Positions 11,204-23,893 are shown, numbered from the stretch's first letter. The stretch is DNA of 64,000 nt from Archegozetes longisetosus (GCA_018873245.2 JAEMBT020000005.1:11296001-11360000), one strand, 5' to 3'. The notes: generated by a model from the sequence alone, not told the origin. Numbers and translations are program-made.

Positions 11204-13483
11204 CAGGGGTGTCGAGTACGTCGATCGCGAAGCTTTTTGATCAATTAGTAGCTATACAACATTGATTTTACTAGAAAATATTATTAAATTACATTAATAT
11301 AAAATCACAGTTAAGATACAATTACAACTTAAGTTTATTACATTTTACTTTCGGTTATTCGCAATAATTTGCGCCTCCAATTTAATACAGAGTTAAGGTT
11401 ATTCATGCGCATGCTTAACTTTGGGAACACTTTTTTCTTGATTGCAATAATTTTTTAATGTGTTTACTTTGTGCGGATTTTTTTAAATATGGACAAGAGA
11501 TCAAGTATTAAGAAAACCAAAATCTATCACTTCCATCCTGAGTGGGAAGAAGATTATTTCTTCACCTTAGTGAAGACTAGATGTGTGTGCTTAATTTGTC
11601 AATCTAATATTGCTATTCCTAAGAAAGGAAATATTGAACGACATTTCAAAACTCTCCACAAAACCATGAAGAAGAATACCCGATTAAGAGTGATCTCCGA
11701 AAGAATAAAGTCAAAGAGCTAAAGTCGAATTTAGCAGCTCAACAGTCAATTTTCACGAAAACAGTAACAAAATCTAAAGCTGCTACAATAGCTTCACTTC
11801 GTGTATCAAATATTATTGCTAAACGTAAGAAACCATTCGAGGATGGAGAAATAATGAAAGAAGCCTTCTTAGAAGCGGTCGACTCTCTCTTTGACTGTTT
11901 TAAGAACAAGACAGAAATAGTATCTACAATTTAGGATATTCAGCTGTCAAGAAATAGTGTTATGCGAAGAATTGAAGTAATGTCTGTTGATTTAAAAAGG
12001 CAATTATCAATTAAAATACAAAACTGCTTTTATTTCTGGCTTCAATTTGATGAGTCTACTGATGCAACAGACACTTCGCAATTGTGTGTATTTATAAGAA
12101 TACTTTTTGATGATTTAACAACAGAAGAATTTTTAAAAGTACTTTCTCTTAAAAAAACTAAAGGGTAAAGACATTTATTATTTATTCAAGCCTTATGCCA
12201 AAAAGTAAATTTACCACTTCAGAAATTAGTATCAATTACTACAGATGGAGCGCCAGCGATGAATGGTTCAAATAATGGGTTTTTTGGCACTTTGCAATAA
12301 AGATGAAGAATTTCCTTCATTTTTTAGCTATCATTGTATTACTCATCAGAACGCATCGTGTGGTAAAATGCTAAACATGCCAAATGTAATGAATATTGTC
12401 GTAAAGATTGTAAACTCAATTCGATCAAAAGTACTGAAAAGACGTTTATTCAGATCATTATTAGAAGAACTAGAATCGCAACATGGAGAATTATTATTAC
12501 ACACAGATGTCCGATGGCTTAGCAGAGGAAAGGTCTTAGAGAGGTTCAGAGATTTGTGATCTGAGATAGACATTTTTGGCTGCAAGAAATGAATATAATG
12601 ATTAGCTTGATGATAATATATGGCTATTAGATTTAGCCTTTTTAACTGATTTTACGTCTAAATTGAATGAACTCAATTTACAGCTTCAAGGAAGAGAAAA
12701 GAATATTTTAGATATGATAAGTTCAGTCAACACTTTTAACCAGAAATTAAGGTTTTTCTCATCACAGCTTCAACGCAAAGAACTGAAACACTTTCTAAAC
12801 TTAGAAGTGAATTGAAAAAGCAAGAAATTATAATTGGATTTGACCAGATTCTAAGATATGTCGATAATGTGGAGATGATATTATCTGAATTTGAAAGACG
12901 TTTCTAACAGTTCACACAACTTGAAGCAATTGTAACTTTCATGGCATTTCCATTTTCTACAGAAGTAGAAGAAATTTCAAGGAAATTAGGGAACATTTTC
13001 CAGTTGGATTTAGTTGATTTGAAAAGTGAAATAATTAGTCTCCAAAATGACATACTATTAAAATCAATGGCATCACAAAAAAGCTTTTGGTGTTTCGTAA
13101 CTCAAGAAAAATACCCGAATCTGAAAAAGGTTGCCTTGTACTTATATTCATTCTTCAGTTCTATTTATCTCTGAGAATCTGCATTTTCAGATATGAAAAT
13201 AATTAAAAATAAATATCGATCTGTTCTGACAGATAGACACTTGGATGATTGCATGAGAATAGCAAGATCAAGCTACACACTGTCATACAAGAAATTAGCT
13301 GAAGATATGCAATGCAATCATCTAATTAAGTTTTATTTCTTTTGTTATTAAGACAATTTAATTACATGTTAATATGCAAAAAATCTCAGATTTAATGTAT
13401 ATTTTAAGATTATTAAAAGTCGATCGCCTCAAATTTTGAAAAACCTAAGTGGCTCTCATGATAAAAATGTCTGGACACTACTG
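11204..13483 (+). mobile_element. hAT transposon remnant, GTF2IRD2/ZBED type
   Basis: The left end CAGGGGTGTCGAG pairs with the right end, which in reverse complement reads CAGTAGTGTCCAG, as in Charlie/Buster-type hAT elements. No matching 8-bp duplication was found (CCATATAG against CTCTAGAC), so the ends are approximate. Length is about 2.28 kb. The transposase inside is disabled. Confidence 0.75.
11489..13330 (+). pseudogene. hAT transposase (GTF2IRD2/ZBED5-like), broken
   Basis: It starts MDKRSSIKKTKIYHFHPEWE with a BED-like zinc finger (CVCLICQ, then HFKTLH). Later pieces are in several frames: WLQFDESTDATDTSQL (catalytic Asp), ITTDGAPAMNGSNNGF, SYHCITHQNASCGKML, LHTDVRWLSRGKVLERF, and the C-terminal dimerisation segment SAFSDMKIIKNKYRSVLTD with SYTLSYKKLAEDMQCN. 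In-frame stops and frameshifts interrupt it, for example the TAG at about 11932, the stop at 12166 and the stop at 12557. No intact product is possible. Confidence 0.85.
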
Positions 13484-13489
13484 CTCTAG

Positions 13490-14430
13490 ACCAAGTTCTT
13501 CAGGTCATGAGAAACCTAGGTTCCCATTGAAATCAAACTAAAATTCAAAGTTTTTTCTTCATCGATTTCAGTGTAATTTTACATTTTTTGTTCGCCGTAG
13601 CCCCTAAATTTTCCACCTCCGACATTCAGGACTATCAGAAATGGATTCTACGGTTCCAAATCCCCCTAGCAGACCCTATCTCATGACGATCCTGAGGTGG
13701 GCCTAGTTTATGGTATATCGACTTTTTGATTAAAATGATGTTTAATAAAGATAACAAGTTTTTAAAGGGGTTCTAAGGAAGGAGATGCGTCTTACACAGT
13801 GACTAATAAAAAACGAGTGTCTTAAGTAATGAGTAATTGGGTTGTAGATGTCGTGTGCTTTTCAGGAAAACGGATATGGTATGCGAGAGTTGTAAGATCT
13901 AAACCATACATAAATTATGTAAAATAATATACACTGTTACAAAATGTAATGCAATTTAAAAATTTAGCTCAAGTCTTCTCAATATTCATAATAAAGTTAA
14001 AGCCACTAATACATTTATCATAGAGCTCATCTTCGAATCAAACTCAAAAATGGACAAAACGTGGAAATTTCATAACAATTTAATGAGATCTGAAAAATCT
14101 TCATGATTTTTCAAAAATTTCCAATTAATAAATATTCATGAGGTTTTATATGCAAAAAATGATTGGAATAAAATACAAAGAAATTTCATTTCATCTTTTT
14201 TGAATTCGTCAAAGACTTCTATAGTACTTCATTAAAATTAAAAATCTTGATTATTTTGTTATATATATTTAAAAGGTATCAATTTTCAAATTTAATCGAC
14301 ACTTTATGAATAACTTCACGTTTTGCTCATAATCGAGCCTGAGATTTGTGGCTGCAACCTAGATGCTTAGAACTTTATTATTAATAAATCTTATCATTTA
14401 CAAAGAATGATTTTCAGTTTGAAACAAGTT
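13490..14430. other. Intergenic stretch with no recognised feature
   Basis: AT-rich sequence between the hAT element and the 3' end of the ionotropic receptor. No long open frame, terminal repeats or RNA gene was recognised. Confidence 0.4.
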
Positions 14431-14432
14431 AA

Positions 14433-16534
14433 TTAGATAGAGAGAAAAATTCGGATTTTCATTTTTGTAATGCTTAGTAAAACCTTTCCTATCATTTCGG
14501 TTATAAAGATAGACAAAGAAATTGAAAATCCGATGAGAAGCAAATAAAAATCACTTTGAATTTGATCCAAAAATAATTTCTCCACTCTAGTATCGGTTTC
14601 CCCGATCCAATCCAAGGAATTTTGTCTTTTTCTCAGAACCTTATTGTCTTCCTTGCACCTCCAGTAATCGAGAAGACCTCCTTTCATTATATTGGAAATA
14701 CTTAATCAAATATAAAAATTTAAGTTTTAGAGTTGTGTTACTCTTATTATTTATTATAATTAAATGACATACAAATCATTAATTTGCTTTTTATACTTGA
14801 ATTCCTTTTGGATTGCGATCGCCCTAATATTGAGATTGAAAAGTGACCCTTCACTCTCTGAAGGCAAGTAAAATGATTGTTGACCAAATTCAAGCATTTT
14901 GTACTTTAAACCATCTATTGAGGAAACGAAAGCATGAGGCTTTACGGCATTCTTAACCAATTTCATTCCTTCTATCAAATTTCGTACAGATTTAATTAAT
15001 TTTCCGATATCTTGGTAAACATCAAGTTTTGAATTCTTACGGATTAGAAACAATGAAAATTAGTCTGTTAGTCAATATTTTTGTGCTTCGAGAAAATATG
15101 GTTCTGGGGTTTAAAAGAATGAAAAATGAACTCTCATTTTGAATCGTGCTTCAAGAATCCCTACTTGAATCGTACGTTCACAATTGCATATGCATACTAC
15201 TAGCTGGTACTCAGAGATCCTATTTAATCAGGAAGAGGATCGTGTGCATGAATAAAATTCAAAGTGAATTTTAAAATGGAATTTTTCAATAGAAAAATTA
15301 AGTAGTACGATAAAAAGTATCAATTAGCTGAAAATGATAAGAAACAGGAAAGGTTGAGAACTGCACCCTGTGTGTTATACTGTACACAAAGCTAGTCATA
15401 ATTCGTTCATATTATTTTACATTATAAATAAGCTTCTGTATGTTGAAAACATCGTTAGCTTGTGCACAATTTCAGATTCCATTTTATGTTCAACATAAAG
15501 AATTTTATCTGTACTGAGAAATTTAAACTCATTCGGTTAAAAAGATATTGGGAACTTGTTAAGAAATAACCTTAAAAGTGTCAAAATGTGATGAATTTCC
15601 CATTGCAATGACTTGTATTTCACCGTTTTTTTGAGAGATAGCTAACTCTGTAATCGTATTAATAGTTTTCATTCTCGATGGAACTGCCATTAAGGAGTGA
15701 AGACATCCGCTGTAACTGGATGTCAATACGAAACACGCTAAGAGCCAACAACATAATGATATTCTCAATGAACCCCAGGATAATTTATAATATCGTGTTA
15801 AAAACCTGATGAGTAAAATTACAGTAAATGCAACAAAAATAGAAATCCAAATGAAACTATCGAAAGGATCAATTAATAAACTTAAATTTGGTTTCACTTT
15901 TGGCGAAGGAGTTATAAATGTGAGAGAAGTAATTAGGTGTGGGCTTGTAAACGAAACAACTTTTGATCGTTCATTAGTAACAGACAAAGAACTTAAACCA
16001 ATATCTGCTTCCTATAAAATTTCAAAATGTTATTTCATACAATTTAAAAGAAAAAATTGTCTCAAGGAGTGAGGTCTTCAAAATGTAAGAAACATATGTT
16101 ACCAAAGAGTAATAGAAGTTAACTTCTGAAGTTACTTTTAAGCTTCAGCTCTTCTGAAGTTAGTGGAAAAGAGTTTTGTCACACTTCTCACATTCACTTC
16201 CAAAGTTTACTCTTTGCGAACATAGTATAATATTCGATTCAATAGGTCACTATATTTTTAGGTATATAAATGCTTGTTTACCTTAGAGACTAATTTACCG
16301 ATAATCCCAGTCCAAGATTTATTCGACAATTGTATTCCCCAATCGCCATGGCAGTTTATTAGGTTATAAGTGAGGTTGAAGTGTTCGCTCAATATTTCAA
16401 TTAGTTTGACTTCAAAACCTCCACTTATGAACCATTTGTGATTACTATTGTTATAACCCAATAATACGAAAGGAAGCTCATCCTGGATTAGAAGTGAATA
16501 AACTTCCTTCAAATTATTAAATTTTACAAGGAAT
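14433..16534 (-). CDS. Ionotropic receptor (iGluR-like chemoreceptor), 5' end unresolved
   Basis: A ligand-gated cation channel of the variant glutamate receptor (IR) type, expected in sensory-neuron membranes. Exons, all in phase: 16534-16282, 16011-15571, 15035-14773, 14700-14433, at least 408 codons. S1 holds WFISGGFEVKLIEILSEHF, WTGIIGKLVSKEADIGLSSL and VTNERSKVVSFTSPH, keeping the Arg that binds the ligand carboxylate in iGluRs. TM1 is FIWISIFVAFTVILLI; the pore loop is followed by SYSGCLHSLMAVP in place of SYTANLAAF. S2 ends INDFISNIMKGGLLDYWR, and TM4 is FYLLLIGFSISLSIFI. No amino-terminal domain is visible, as in divergent IRs. The first exon opens at a possible acceptor, so an upstream start exon is missing. 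Introns are 270, 535 and 72 bp. A pseudogene relative lies at 22395-22960. Confidence 0.85.
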
Positions 16535-16734
16535 CTATTTGATTTTTATATTAAATGTAAAATTCAAATACTATTCGTCATAAAGGGAAATCAATTTTCA
16601 CAGTTCAAAAATTTGGACAGAAAAATATAAAAAACACATCGAACATTATCAAAATTTGAAAAATATTAAGGCGGCTGAAAAGTAATTGCACATTCACATC
16701 TTCTTGTTGAAAACAGATGTATAAATAATTTGGC

Positions 16735-18100
16735 ATTATATATTGTAGTCGCCTTCAAGCTTTATGGCAACTTCCAACGCTTTGGTAGTTTTGATATTCC
16801 AATTGGCGAAATTTTTAAAATTAATTTCATGAATAACTTCATAAGCCACTTTAAAGCAGGTTCATTTGAAAATCATTCATCCTTATCGCCTTCTTAATTC
16901 TAGAGGTGCTGTCGTAATCACAGGGACTTGAATCAGAGTTATAAGGGAGGTGTTTTAACCCCTCCCATAGATGTCTGGTCAAGCAATCCTTGAAATTTTG
17001 ATGCTTATGCGGTCTTTATGGTTACCAAACGTCCAGATTTCAGGTTAACTAGTCCAGAATTCAAAGTGAACCCCAATCTGGACGCGTTTGTCCTGATTTG
17101 TACTGAATAAATAGACATTTCTATCAAGGGTGCTTGCGTAATTAGTAATTCAGTGTATATTGGTTCTAGGCTAACGCATTTTAGTCTATTGAAATTGCTT
17201 GTCTTTAATTCTCTTTCAGAACTTTAAAATCATATTAAAGATAACTCAAGCTGCTCAATACTGTAAAATTACAGAGTATAATTTCACAGCTGAAATTTTT
17301 TAGTTTTTATGTTCATTGATTACTGTAAATAAAATTAAAAACTTAAAGAAAATCTTTAAGGGCGAACCGTTCGACATTTTTTGTTCAGATTTGAGCTCTA
17401 TAGGACTTGGTCACTCTAGCAGTCTTGCATGATTAAATAATATTATAGGATGTTGAATTCGGTGTCTTTGTATGTAAGGAAGTATTACTCTTTCCAAAAA
17501 TTGAACATATATATCATTTTTCCCAATTTGATATTTCGAAATAATTTGATAACCCAGCACCTGATTTTGATAAAAGGCTACTATCATCATCTGCTTCCAA
17601 TCTCTTAACGTCGCTTTTACTTTCGTTAGACTAAAATTCAATTCAAGGTCGTTTGCATAAATTTAAGTTTCAATCTTTTGGAAGTCAAACATACGACTCC
17701 TCTCCAATATATCGATATTCTTGTGATTGTGAACCCATCTTCAGGATAATAGCTTTTTATCCACGTTTCATCGATAGTTATGATTGTATTTATGAACTCG
17801 GGATCATAGTGACATCTTTCAAGGTGTTTTATTGATAAATTTACTCGAAGTACTTTCTGTTCAGCTGTAAGACTGTATGGTACCTAACGTGATGACATTT
17901 TGCACACATTTAGTTTATTTAAAAGCTGTTGAATACTACACCTACTGGTCGCTAGCCGAAAAGCTAATTCTTCTGTGGTTTAACTTTGTTTATCTAAGAG
18001 TTTTCAATAGAATGTTGATGTTCTTCATCTGTTTCAACGCAAGGTTTCTCACAGCACGACTCCATCTTAGCATGATGTACGCCCATTATTCCGAAATTGA
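16735..18100 (-). pseudogene. Mariner transposase, broken
   Basis: Read on the minus strand: near 18110-18050 an eroded HTH-like region, then TAEQKVLRVNLS and INTIITIDETWIKSYYP (first catalytic Asp) around 17760, VKATLRDWKQMMIVAFYQNQ and FLERVILPYIQRHRI around 17600-17470, then a HDNAR-type motif (NHAR) cut by the hAT MITE at 17418. The frame resumes beyond the MITE with RPHKHQNF and SSPCDYDS (third catalytic Asp), and ends LEVAIKLEGDYNI at about 16735. Several stops and shifts are present. Confidence 0.8.
17017..17418. mobile_element. Nonautonomous hAT element (MITE) inside the mariner
   Basis: The ends are TATGGTTACCAAACGTCC and, in reverse complement, TAGAGTGACCAAGTCC. The flanking 8-mers GCGGTCTT (17009-17016) and GCAGTCTT (17419-17426) differ at one base, consistent with an 8-bp hAT target duplication. 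It splits the mariner transposase reading frame exactly between NHAR-type and RPHKH motifs. No coding sequence is seen. Confidence 0.82.
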
Positions 18101-18293
18101 TGGTATAGATTATATACCTGTCTCATATTAATTTTATTACGACCAGCTATTTCAGTTAGCATTTCGGAAATTTCAGGAACAGTAGAGCACAGTAATACTG
18201 TACATGATACTTTATAAACACCCTCTATTCTTCATTGATAACATTGGCCCGAAGCGTAGACTTATCACCTATTCTTCGTTTGAATCCTGTACA

Positions 18294-18645
18294 AAGTATA
18301 CCACTTAGGGTACCCTTATATATTCTTCTAGAATTTATTATCATTTAGTTGATTCTATCAGTAATTAATTACATCATTTAATCGATCAATACTTATTAAA
18401 CCTACTAAAACACGAATATTTTTGCTTAGTTTAAAAATTTCAAGACAATGTAAAATAAAGTGCAAACTAATGAGAAGTTCTTTGTTATATTAACAAAAAA
18501 TTATTCAAAGCTTTTTCTTTATAAGCGATGCACTGTCAGAGCAAACAATCTATACAAAACGAATAATTATTATTTCAATTTTAATATCCAAATTAAATAT
18601 CAAATATCTTGTTCGAAATTCATTTCTATTCATGAATCCTGTACA
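18294..18645. mobile_element. 352-bp insertion with 13-bp direct repeats
   Basis: TGAATCCTGTACA occurs at 18281-18293 and again at 18633-18645. The sequence between has no recognisable coding region or poly(A) tail. A 13-bp duplication is typical of LINE-mediated (SINE-like) insertion, but no pol III promoter was recognised. Confidence 0.5.
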
Positions 18646-18999
18646 GGTGGTAAGTCGATCGAAGAGGGTTAGTATATCGGGTAATTACAGTATCACTGAT
18701 AATAAGCAGTAAAATCAAAGTGGTCTGCATCGTGAAGCAGTAAATTAACAAGTGCATAATAATTTGTAGTAAATATATTTATTACTTTATTCGTTGACAA
18801 GATATGAATATACAGTTACATTTCAGCCGCCTTAATATTAGTTGTGATTTCTAATGTCTTTTTAAATTGATAGATTTAATTCCACTTTTCCAAAGGATTA
18901 AATCAAATATCCAAGAATTTGATAAATAACTCCAATAGGTCCAATGGTCAGGGATCTACTAAATATTAAGCTTCAAATATATTTTATTATAATCTAAAT

Positions 19000-19200
19000 C
19001 AGGCGTTCCCAAATGGTGGGTCATGACCCAAAAGATGGTTGCGAAACTTCTCTTATGGGTCACAGAGTTATACTAAAAATGTTAGAAGTGAGTCGCGACG
19101 TCAGACTTTCTAGTGAACACATTAGTACTTTAAAAAACAAATCAGATGTTCTAGACATTCAGATAGTCGGCGAGAAAAAAATGCTTGGGGATTACTGATT
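19000..19200. mobile_element. hAT-type terminal sequence, partial
   Basis: CAGGCGTTCCCAAATGGTGG followed by GTCATGACCC resembles the CAGNGGTTCCCAAACTGGTGG ends of ZBED5-type hAT elements. No matching second end was found, so this is a partial remnant. The open frame at 19013-19198 is a by-product of this sequence. Confidence 0.45.
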
Positions 19201-20640
19201 TAAACTTTAAGTTTCTTTCAAGTTGTATATAAATTTTAGAGCTATCTTTTTCAAACCATTATATTTTATATTTACCGAATTAGTAGCAACATTCAGAATT
19301 TTTCCTTTGAGACCTAAAAGAGTTGACATTTTCTCAGTGAGTTGTTGATAAGTTTTCACATGAAAATAAACTAAAGTTTATTTAAGATTTACTTGAAGTT
19401 TAGAAATGAAAGCCCTTAGTAAATGTATTTCTAAATCCTATAAAATAATAAGACCTTTGTTCGTGTTATTGTATAGCGAAGATTTTAATGCATTCAGCAA
19501 AACACTTGATTTAATGTATTGTACTGAATGTGTCATAAAATAAAATATAGAACATCATACTGATATAAAATGTTGAATGACATGGAATATAATTAATTCT
19601 TACCAGAAAATTAAATTTTTCACTCATAAGATGAAATGAATACTTTTTTGCAAATATTATGTTTTCATTAAAAATTTCTAAAGAATTATAAGTGCATGCA
19701 GTCAAGGAAATACATCAATTTTTGATATATAATATAAAAGTTTTTCTTTAGATATGAAATAAGTAGGTGGACTTCTTCATATGATTATTTTGTGAATGTA
19801 ATTAATTAATCTAAAAGTTTAATTTTTATGTTTAAGTTTTTAAAATTTTTAAGCTTGACATTGAAATAAGAAGTAACTGAAAATTCGAATTCAATAAAAA
19901 TAATATTTGTACAGTAAAGATAATTTTTCAATTTTATTATATAAACGGTCAGTTATTTTACCAATCTTGTTTTCCACACGAATCTTCAAAAGTTAGTTTT
20001 AAATTCAATTGTTCAGTGTCGTTATTTAGAGAATAATTTTTTGTTGAATATGTAACACATGAATGTAGCGATATGAAATTTATCAAACAATTACTCAAGT
20101 AAAGTGGCTCATAAAAGCCTCATAATTCATGGAATGAAAGTTAATTGTAAAGATAGCTCGATAACATAATTGAATATCGATTGCACTTCTAAAAACGTTT
20201 AAGATTTAGAACAGTAAAATTAAAATAGTTTTGGAGAAGCTTTTGATTAAAAATTCCTATTGAAGATCTAAAGTACTAAATAAATCAATAATTTGAAGAA
20301 AGCAAAACTTTATTAAAAGAGTGATCACCTGAAAAAATAAATAAATAATGAATTCTTCCCACAAATTTAGGATAATTTAATAAGAGTTGAGTTTTACAGT
20401 CAGCAAAATATTTATTAGGGCATGCTTTTTCAGTATTATTAAAACTTCATTAAATCTGATCTTAATTCTTAACTTAATATCTGAACTTAATTAACGTATT
20501 AATTAAAATTTTTCAAGCCCATATGAACTTCACGATAATAAAAACCTATCTCTTAAAGTATGGAAACGAGTGAAACACTTAAAGTTGTTTTTAAAAAATA
20601 TTTATAAAATTTTATCTCATCGAAACTTAAATATGAAATT
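19201..20640. other. AT-rich intergenic stretch
   Basis: No long open frame, repeat pair or RNA gene recognised. Composition is strongly AT-rich with many short direct repeats of no clear period. Confidence 0.35.
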
Positions 20641-20649
20641 TATTATTTA

Positions 20650-21790
20650 TAATGCGCAATCAAACATATTCTAAATCAGAGTTATCAGAATAATCCGATT
20701 GTTCAGAATTACAATTAAATTGAGATAAAGAGTCAATATAGAATTTTCTATTTTTTGCGTCTGAGTAGTCTAATAATGACATTAAATCCTTTATTTTTTA
20801 TCGGATAGAATAAATTTATTGGCTATTTTTCTGTATTCCATACAGTTTTTGATTTCATTTAAACCAGGTTTAAACAAATTTTCTTTATCTGAACCTAATT
20901 CATAATTATAAAGAGAAAATCACACCTTAATTTGGAAAATAATCAATTCTTCGCATTTTAGGGATTTTAAATGAATCTTTTCTAACAATGTAGTTATCAA
21001 GACAGTGTTCAAAGTCTAATACAGGAGTTTTAATAATTTTAATTTTTTTATTCTACTAATAATCTCTAAACAATCATTAGGAGTTTGAAGAATTGGTTTT
21101 TTCTTGAATTCTTTGCTAATATTTGCGTAATTAGTATCACCAATATTATATGAATATACTCTAACAGGATATAAGTGAAATTTTTATATCAAGCAATATA
21201 GATATAAAAATGCAAAATTTAATTATTGTCCAATTTCTGTTCTGGCTTCCGGCTGCATCATTCAGAAAACAAAATTAATTAATCGAATCTTAGTCAGTAT
21301 TAGAGCAAAGAAAGTCTAATACATAATATAAATATCTACTAACAGAATTGGCGCCTTTTTTGGCCCCACCTTTAAGAACGTGAAATATGAAAGAAATCTT
21401 TCGAGAATGAATGTGAAAGTTAGCTAAATAAAGATATAAAGCTCTTTTATAATATCGCTCAGAGTTATTTAATTTGGCTAAGAATTTATTCGCTTTATAA
21501 TCGAATTCAATAAACATGGTCTTATTGCAATTAGTCAATAAGTTTTTAAGCTCTGATACTCATAAACTTTTATTAGATAGTTCTCAAATTCAATTTTGTT
21601 TTCTGAAGTCAAATTTTCAAGATTTTCAAATTTAGTACAAAAATCACATCTATCTATTCGAGGCAAACGAAGTCCGTAATTGCAATGAGCGTAAAAATAA
21701 TTAGAGAATGAACTTTCACACAACTTTAAAGGCTTACTCTTACTTTTTTCAAACCATTCTCTAAAACTATTATTCAATTTAATTAAACTT
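20650..21790 (-). pseudogene. Transposase remnant, CxxC/DDE type of uncertain superfamily
   Basis: Three minus-strand blocks look like one broken protein. The first (21777-21538) reads ESSFSNYFYAHCNYGLRLPR then IDRCDFCTKFENL. The second (21538-21290) reads RALYLYLANFHIHS and LKGGAKKGANSVSRYLY. The third (about 20890-20655) reads NCMEYRKIANKFILSDKK, then after a shift DLMSLLDYSDAKNRKFYIDSL and an acidic tail. This order resembles insect-type DDE transposases that have a DxCxxC motif and a C-terminal K..DL..L......FY..L block. I could not assign a superfamily. Frameshifts make it inactive. Confidence 0.45.
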
Positions 21791-22394
21791 AGCTCTGTAT
21801 CTTTGAAAAATGTTTATCTGTTTTAGCGGATCTGTAAGGTGATGGAGAGCTTGAATCGTTTTCAAAAATTCATGTAATGAAAGCCAAACTGATTTTTTAG
21901 AATGTTTGGAAATACTTTCTGAAACTCTGTTACTTCTATTATGTTTTACCGTTGAAAGAATTAAAATTGACCCATTAGTTTGGAAATTTTAATTTAACAA
22001 AGGTTTCGATTTTGAAATATTTTGCGTTTACTTAGTAGCTGGTAGTCAAATGGTAATTAGACAAGTATATGTTGATAGATCATTCAAAGAGCTATAAGTC
22101 CGTATGAACTTGAAAACATTTAATGTAGATCAGAGTTACTGAAGTTTTAATGATGCTGAAAAAACATGTCCGGATAAATATCTTGCTGACTGTAAATATT
22201 GAGAATTAACTAATTATTTTTCATTTGTTAGCTAAAACGATGTCTATTTTATACTTAAAGGGAAAATCTTTTCTTGCGACAAATCACGTTAGTTTAAATG
22301 AAATTCAAAATTTTTAATTTAATTTATTTCAAATTGACTTTTATTTTTCATGAGAAGCACATCACTATAAAGATTTTATTACAAGAAATTTGTT

Positions 22395-22960
22395 TACCTC
22401 TTTTGACTCACAGAGTACTCCTGTTTTCTTGGGTTATGATTCCGAAAACCACCAGTGGATTTTCAAAGGTGGCATTAAAGTCGAATTAATACAAGTAATG
22501 TGTAAGCATCTCAGTTTTACTTATAAAATATTAATTTTTTTGCTGAATGGGGATTAGAATTGTCAGAAACATAGACTGAAATTATTTGTAAAATAGACTA
22601 AACGGTTTGTTTATATTTAAGAATTGACTACTGATTTAGTAAACAATGACTGAGCTCATACTTACTCTAAAGTGAAAGCACAAATTTCAATCTATTTTCA
22701 ATTATGATTGTTGTCAATTATAAAATAAACAAATGAAAATCAGAATTTTTTGATATTTTTACAGTTGGCTAATATTCGATTAGCAAATATTGACGTAACT
22801 ATTAGAAGATCGGAAGCTGTTTTGTTCTTGAATGCACACATTGAAAATTGTTTCATTTAAAACTCTTGTTCGAGAACTAAAACTAATATTAACATTAGTT
22901 ATCAAACCTTTTGGTCCAAAGATTTCGTTCATTACTTATAATATACACATATGGCTTATA
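22395..22960 (+). pseudogene. Ionotropic receptor pseudogene fragment
   Basis: Three parts match the intact receptor at 14433-16534 in order. First, TPVFLGYDSENHQWIFKGG and VELIQVMCKHLSFTYKI match its S1 start; after a shift at a T6 run, AEWGLELSET then a stop and TEIICK match GDWGIQLSN...WTGIIGK. Second, past a splice-like acceptor (TTTACAG, near 22766), ANIDVTIRRSEAV matches ADIGLSSLSVTNERSKVV. Third, LTLVIKPFGPKISFI matches LSLLIDPFDSFIWISI. In-frame stops and shifts show it is dead. It lies on the opposite strand from the intact gene, about 6 kb away. Confidence 0.72.
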
Positions 22961-22969
22961 TCCCGAAAT

Positions 22970-23410
22970 AATGTTGAACTGAAGAGATCTGACTAGTGCT
23001 GTAAAAAGATATTCTAAGAAACTTTTCAAAGGAGCCTTCTAAAAACTTTCTCAACAGATAGTTTCTCCTCAAAAATCAAGAACTTTTCTTTGTGAACCCC
23101 CTATTGGATAATGTGAGCTTATCATAGTGTGGCATGAAAGTCTTTCTAAATAAAATCATGTAACAGGAAATCATTTACATTATTAAAAATTATCCAATCA
23201 TTAATTGATACTCAATTTCGCTAGCTTAAATTCCATGATTATAATAAAAATTACAGATGGTTATCAAAAAATAATCACTATTTATATAAAAACTTTCTAG
23301 TTTGCGGTATAATTTAATTTTTGAAGTTATTTTATCTAAAGATATTTACGTGATTAATTAAATAACATTTGTGCTAAAATCTATTTAAAATATCAAAGTA
23401 GTTAGTAATC
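22970..23410. other. Short intergenic stretch
   Basis: No gene seen. The segment near 22994-23100 begins ACTAGTGCTGTAAAAA and is rich in CTTTTC/GAAACTTT motifs, similar to 560-760, perhaps a hAT-derived fragment. Confidence 0.3.
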
Positions 23411-23413
23411 GCC

Positions 23414-23893
23414 CACCAAGCCAATATGGGTATCAAATGAAAGCTTATGAAGAGTAGAATTGAAAACAAAAAGAATTTTTAAAATATATGAAGGCCGGGA
23501 GGAGATATGAATTGTTAAATGTGTTTAATTTTAATAATTATTAATTGCATTCGGAAACACTTGACACCGGTTTCCGCCTAAGTTTGCAGAGCGGGCTTTA
23601 TTTGAGAGGGTACCACCGAGACCTCCGCGATGACGGCGTAGCCATTATCAGAGGAAAAATTTCCTGCAGCTTCTATATTCAATTTTTCAAAAGTGATCAA
23701 AATACTTGATACTTTATAGTGTCTATCAAGGTTTACTTCTTCTTAAAAATGGTCAAAGCGAAGATTTCTTAATTTTTTGACGTCAGTCATTAAAATGCAA
23801 AATTTTCTCAGCCTTCATATTTTTGAAGAATTCTCATTCCCGAATTTACCCTTCATAAGCTTTCATTTGATATCCATATCGATATGTTGGAAC
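23414..23893. mobile_element. Inverted-repeat MITE
   Basis: The left arm (about 23414-23510) and right arm (about 23800-23893) are diverged inverted copies sharing GGTATCAAATGAAAGCTTAT or its near match, then ATATATGAAGGC. The centre is GC-richer than its surroundings (around 23560-23660). No coding region. It sits directly before the Merlin element. Confidence 0.7.

Larger units (their letters stand above)
16669..18832 (-). mobile_element. Mariner transposon with two later insertions
   Basis: Inverted ends share GGCGGCTGAAA(A/T)GTAA and are flanked by TA (16667-16668, 18833-18834). The 2164-bp span contains a 402-bp hAT MITE (17017-17418) and a 352-bp insert (18294-18645). Subtracting these and one target duplication leaves about 1.40 kb, close to a full mariner. 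Confidence 0.85.

Noticed and set aside
19013..19198. 61-codon open frame
   Set aside because: It lies wholly within a hAT-type terminal sequence and shows no protein family.
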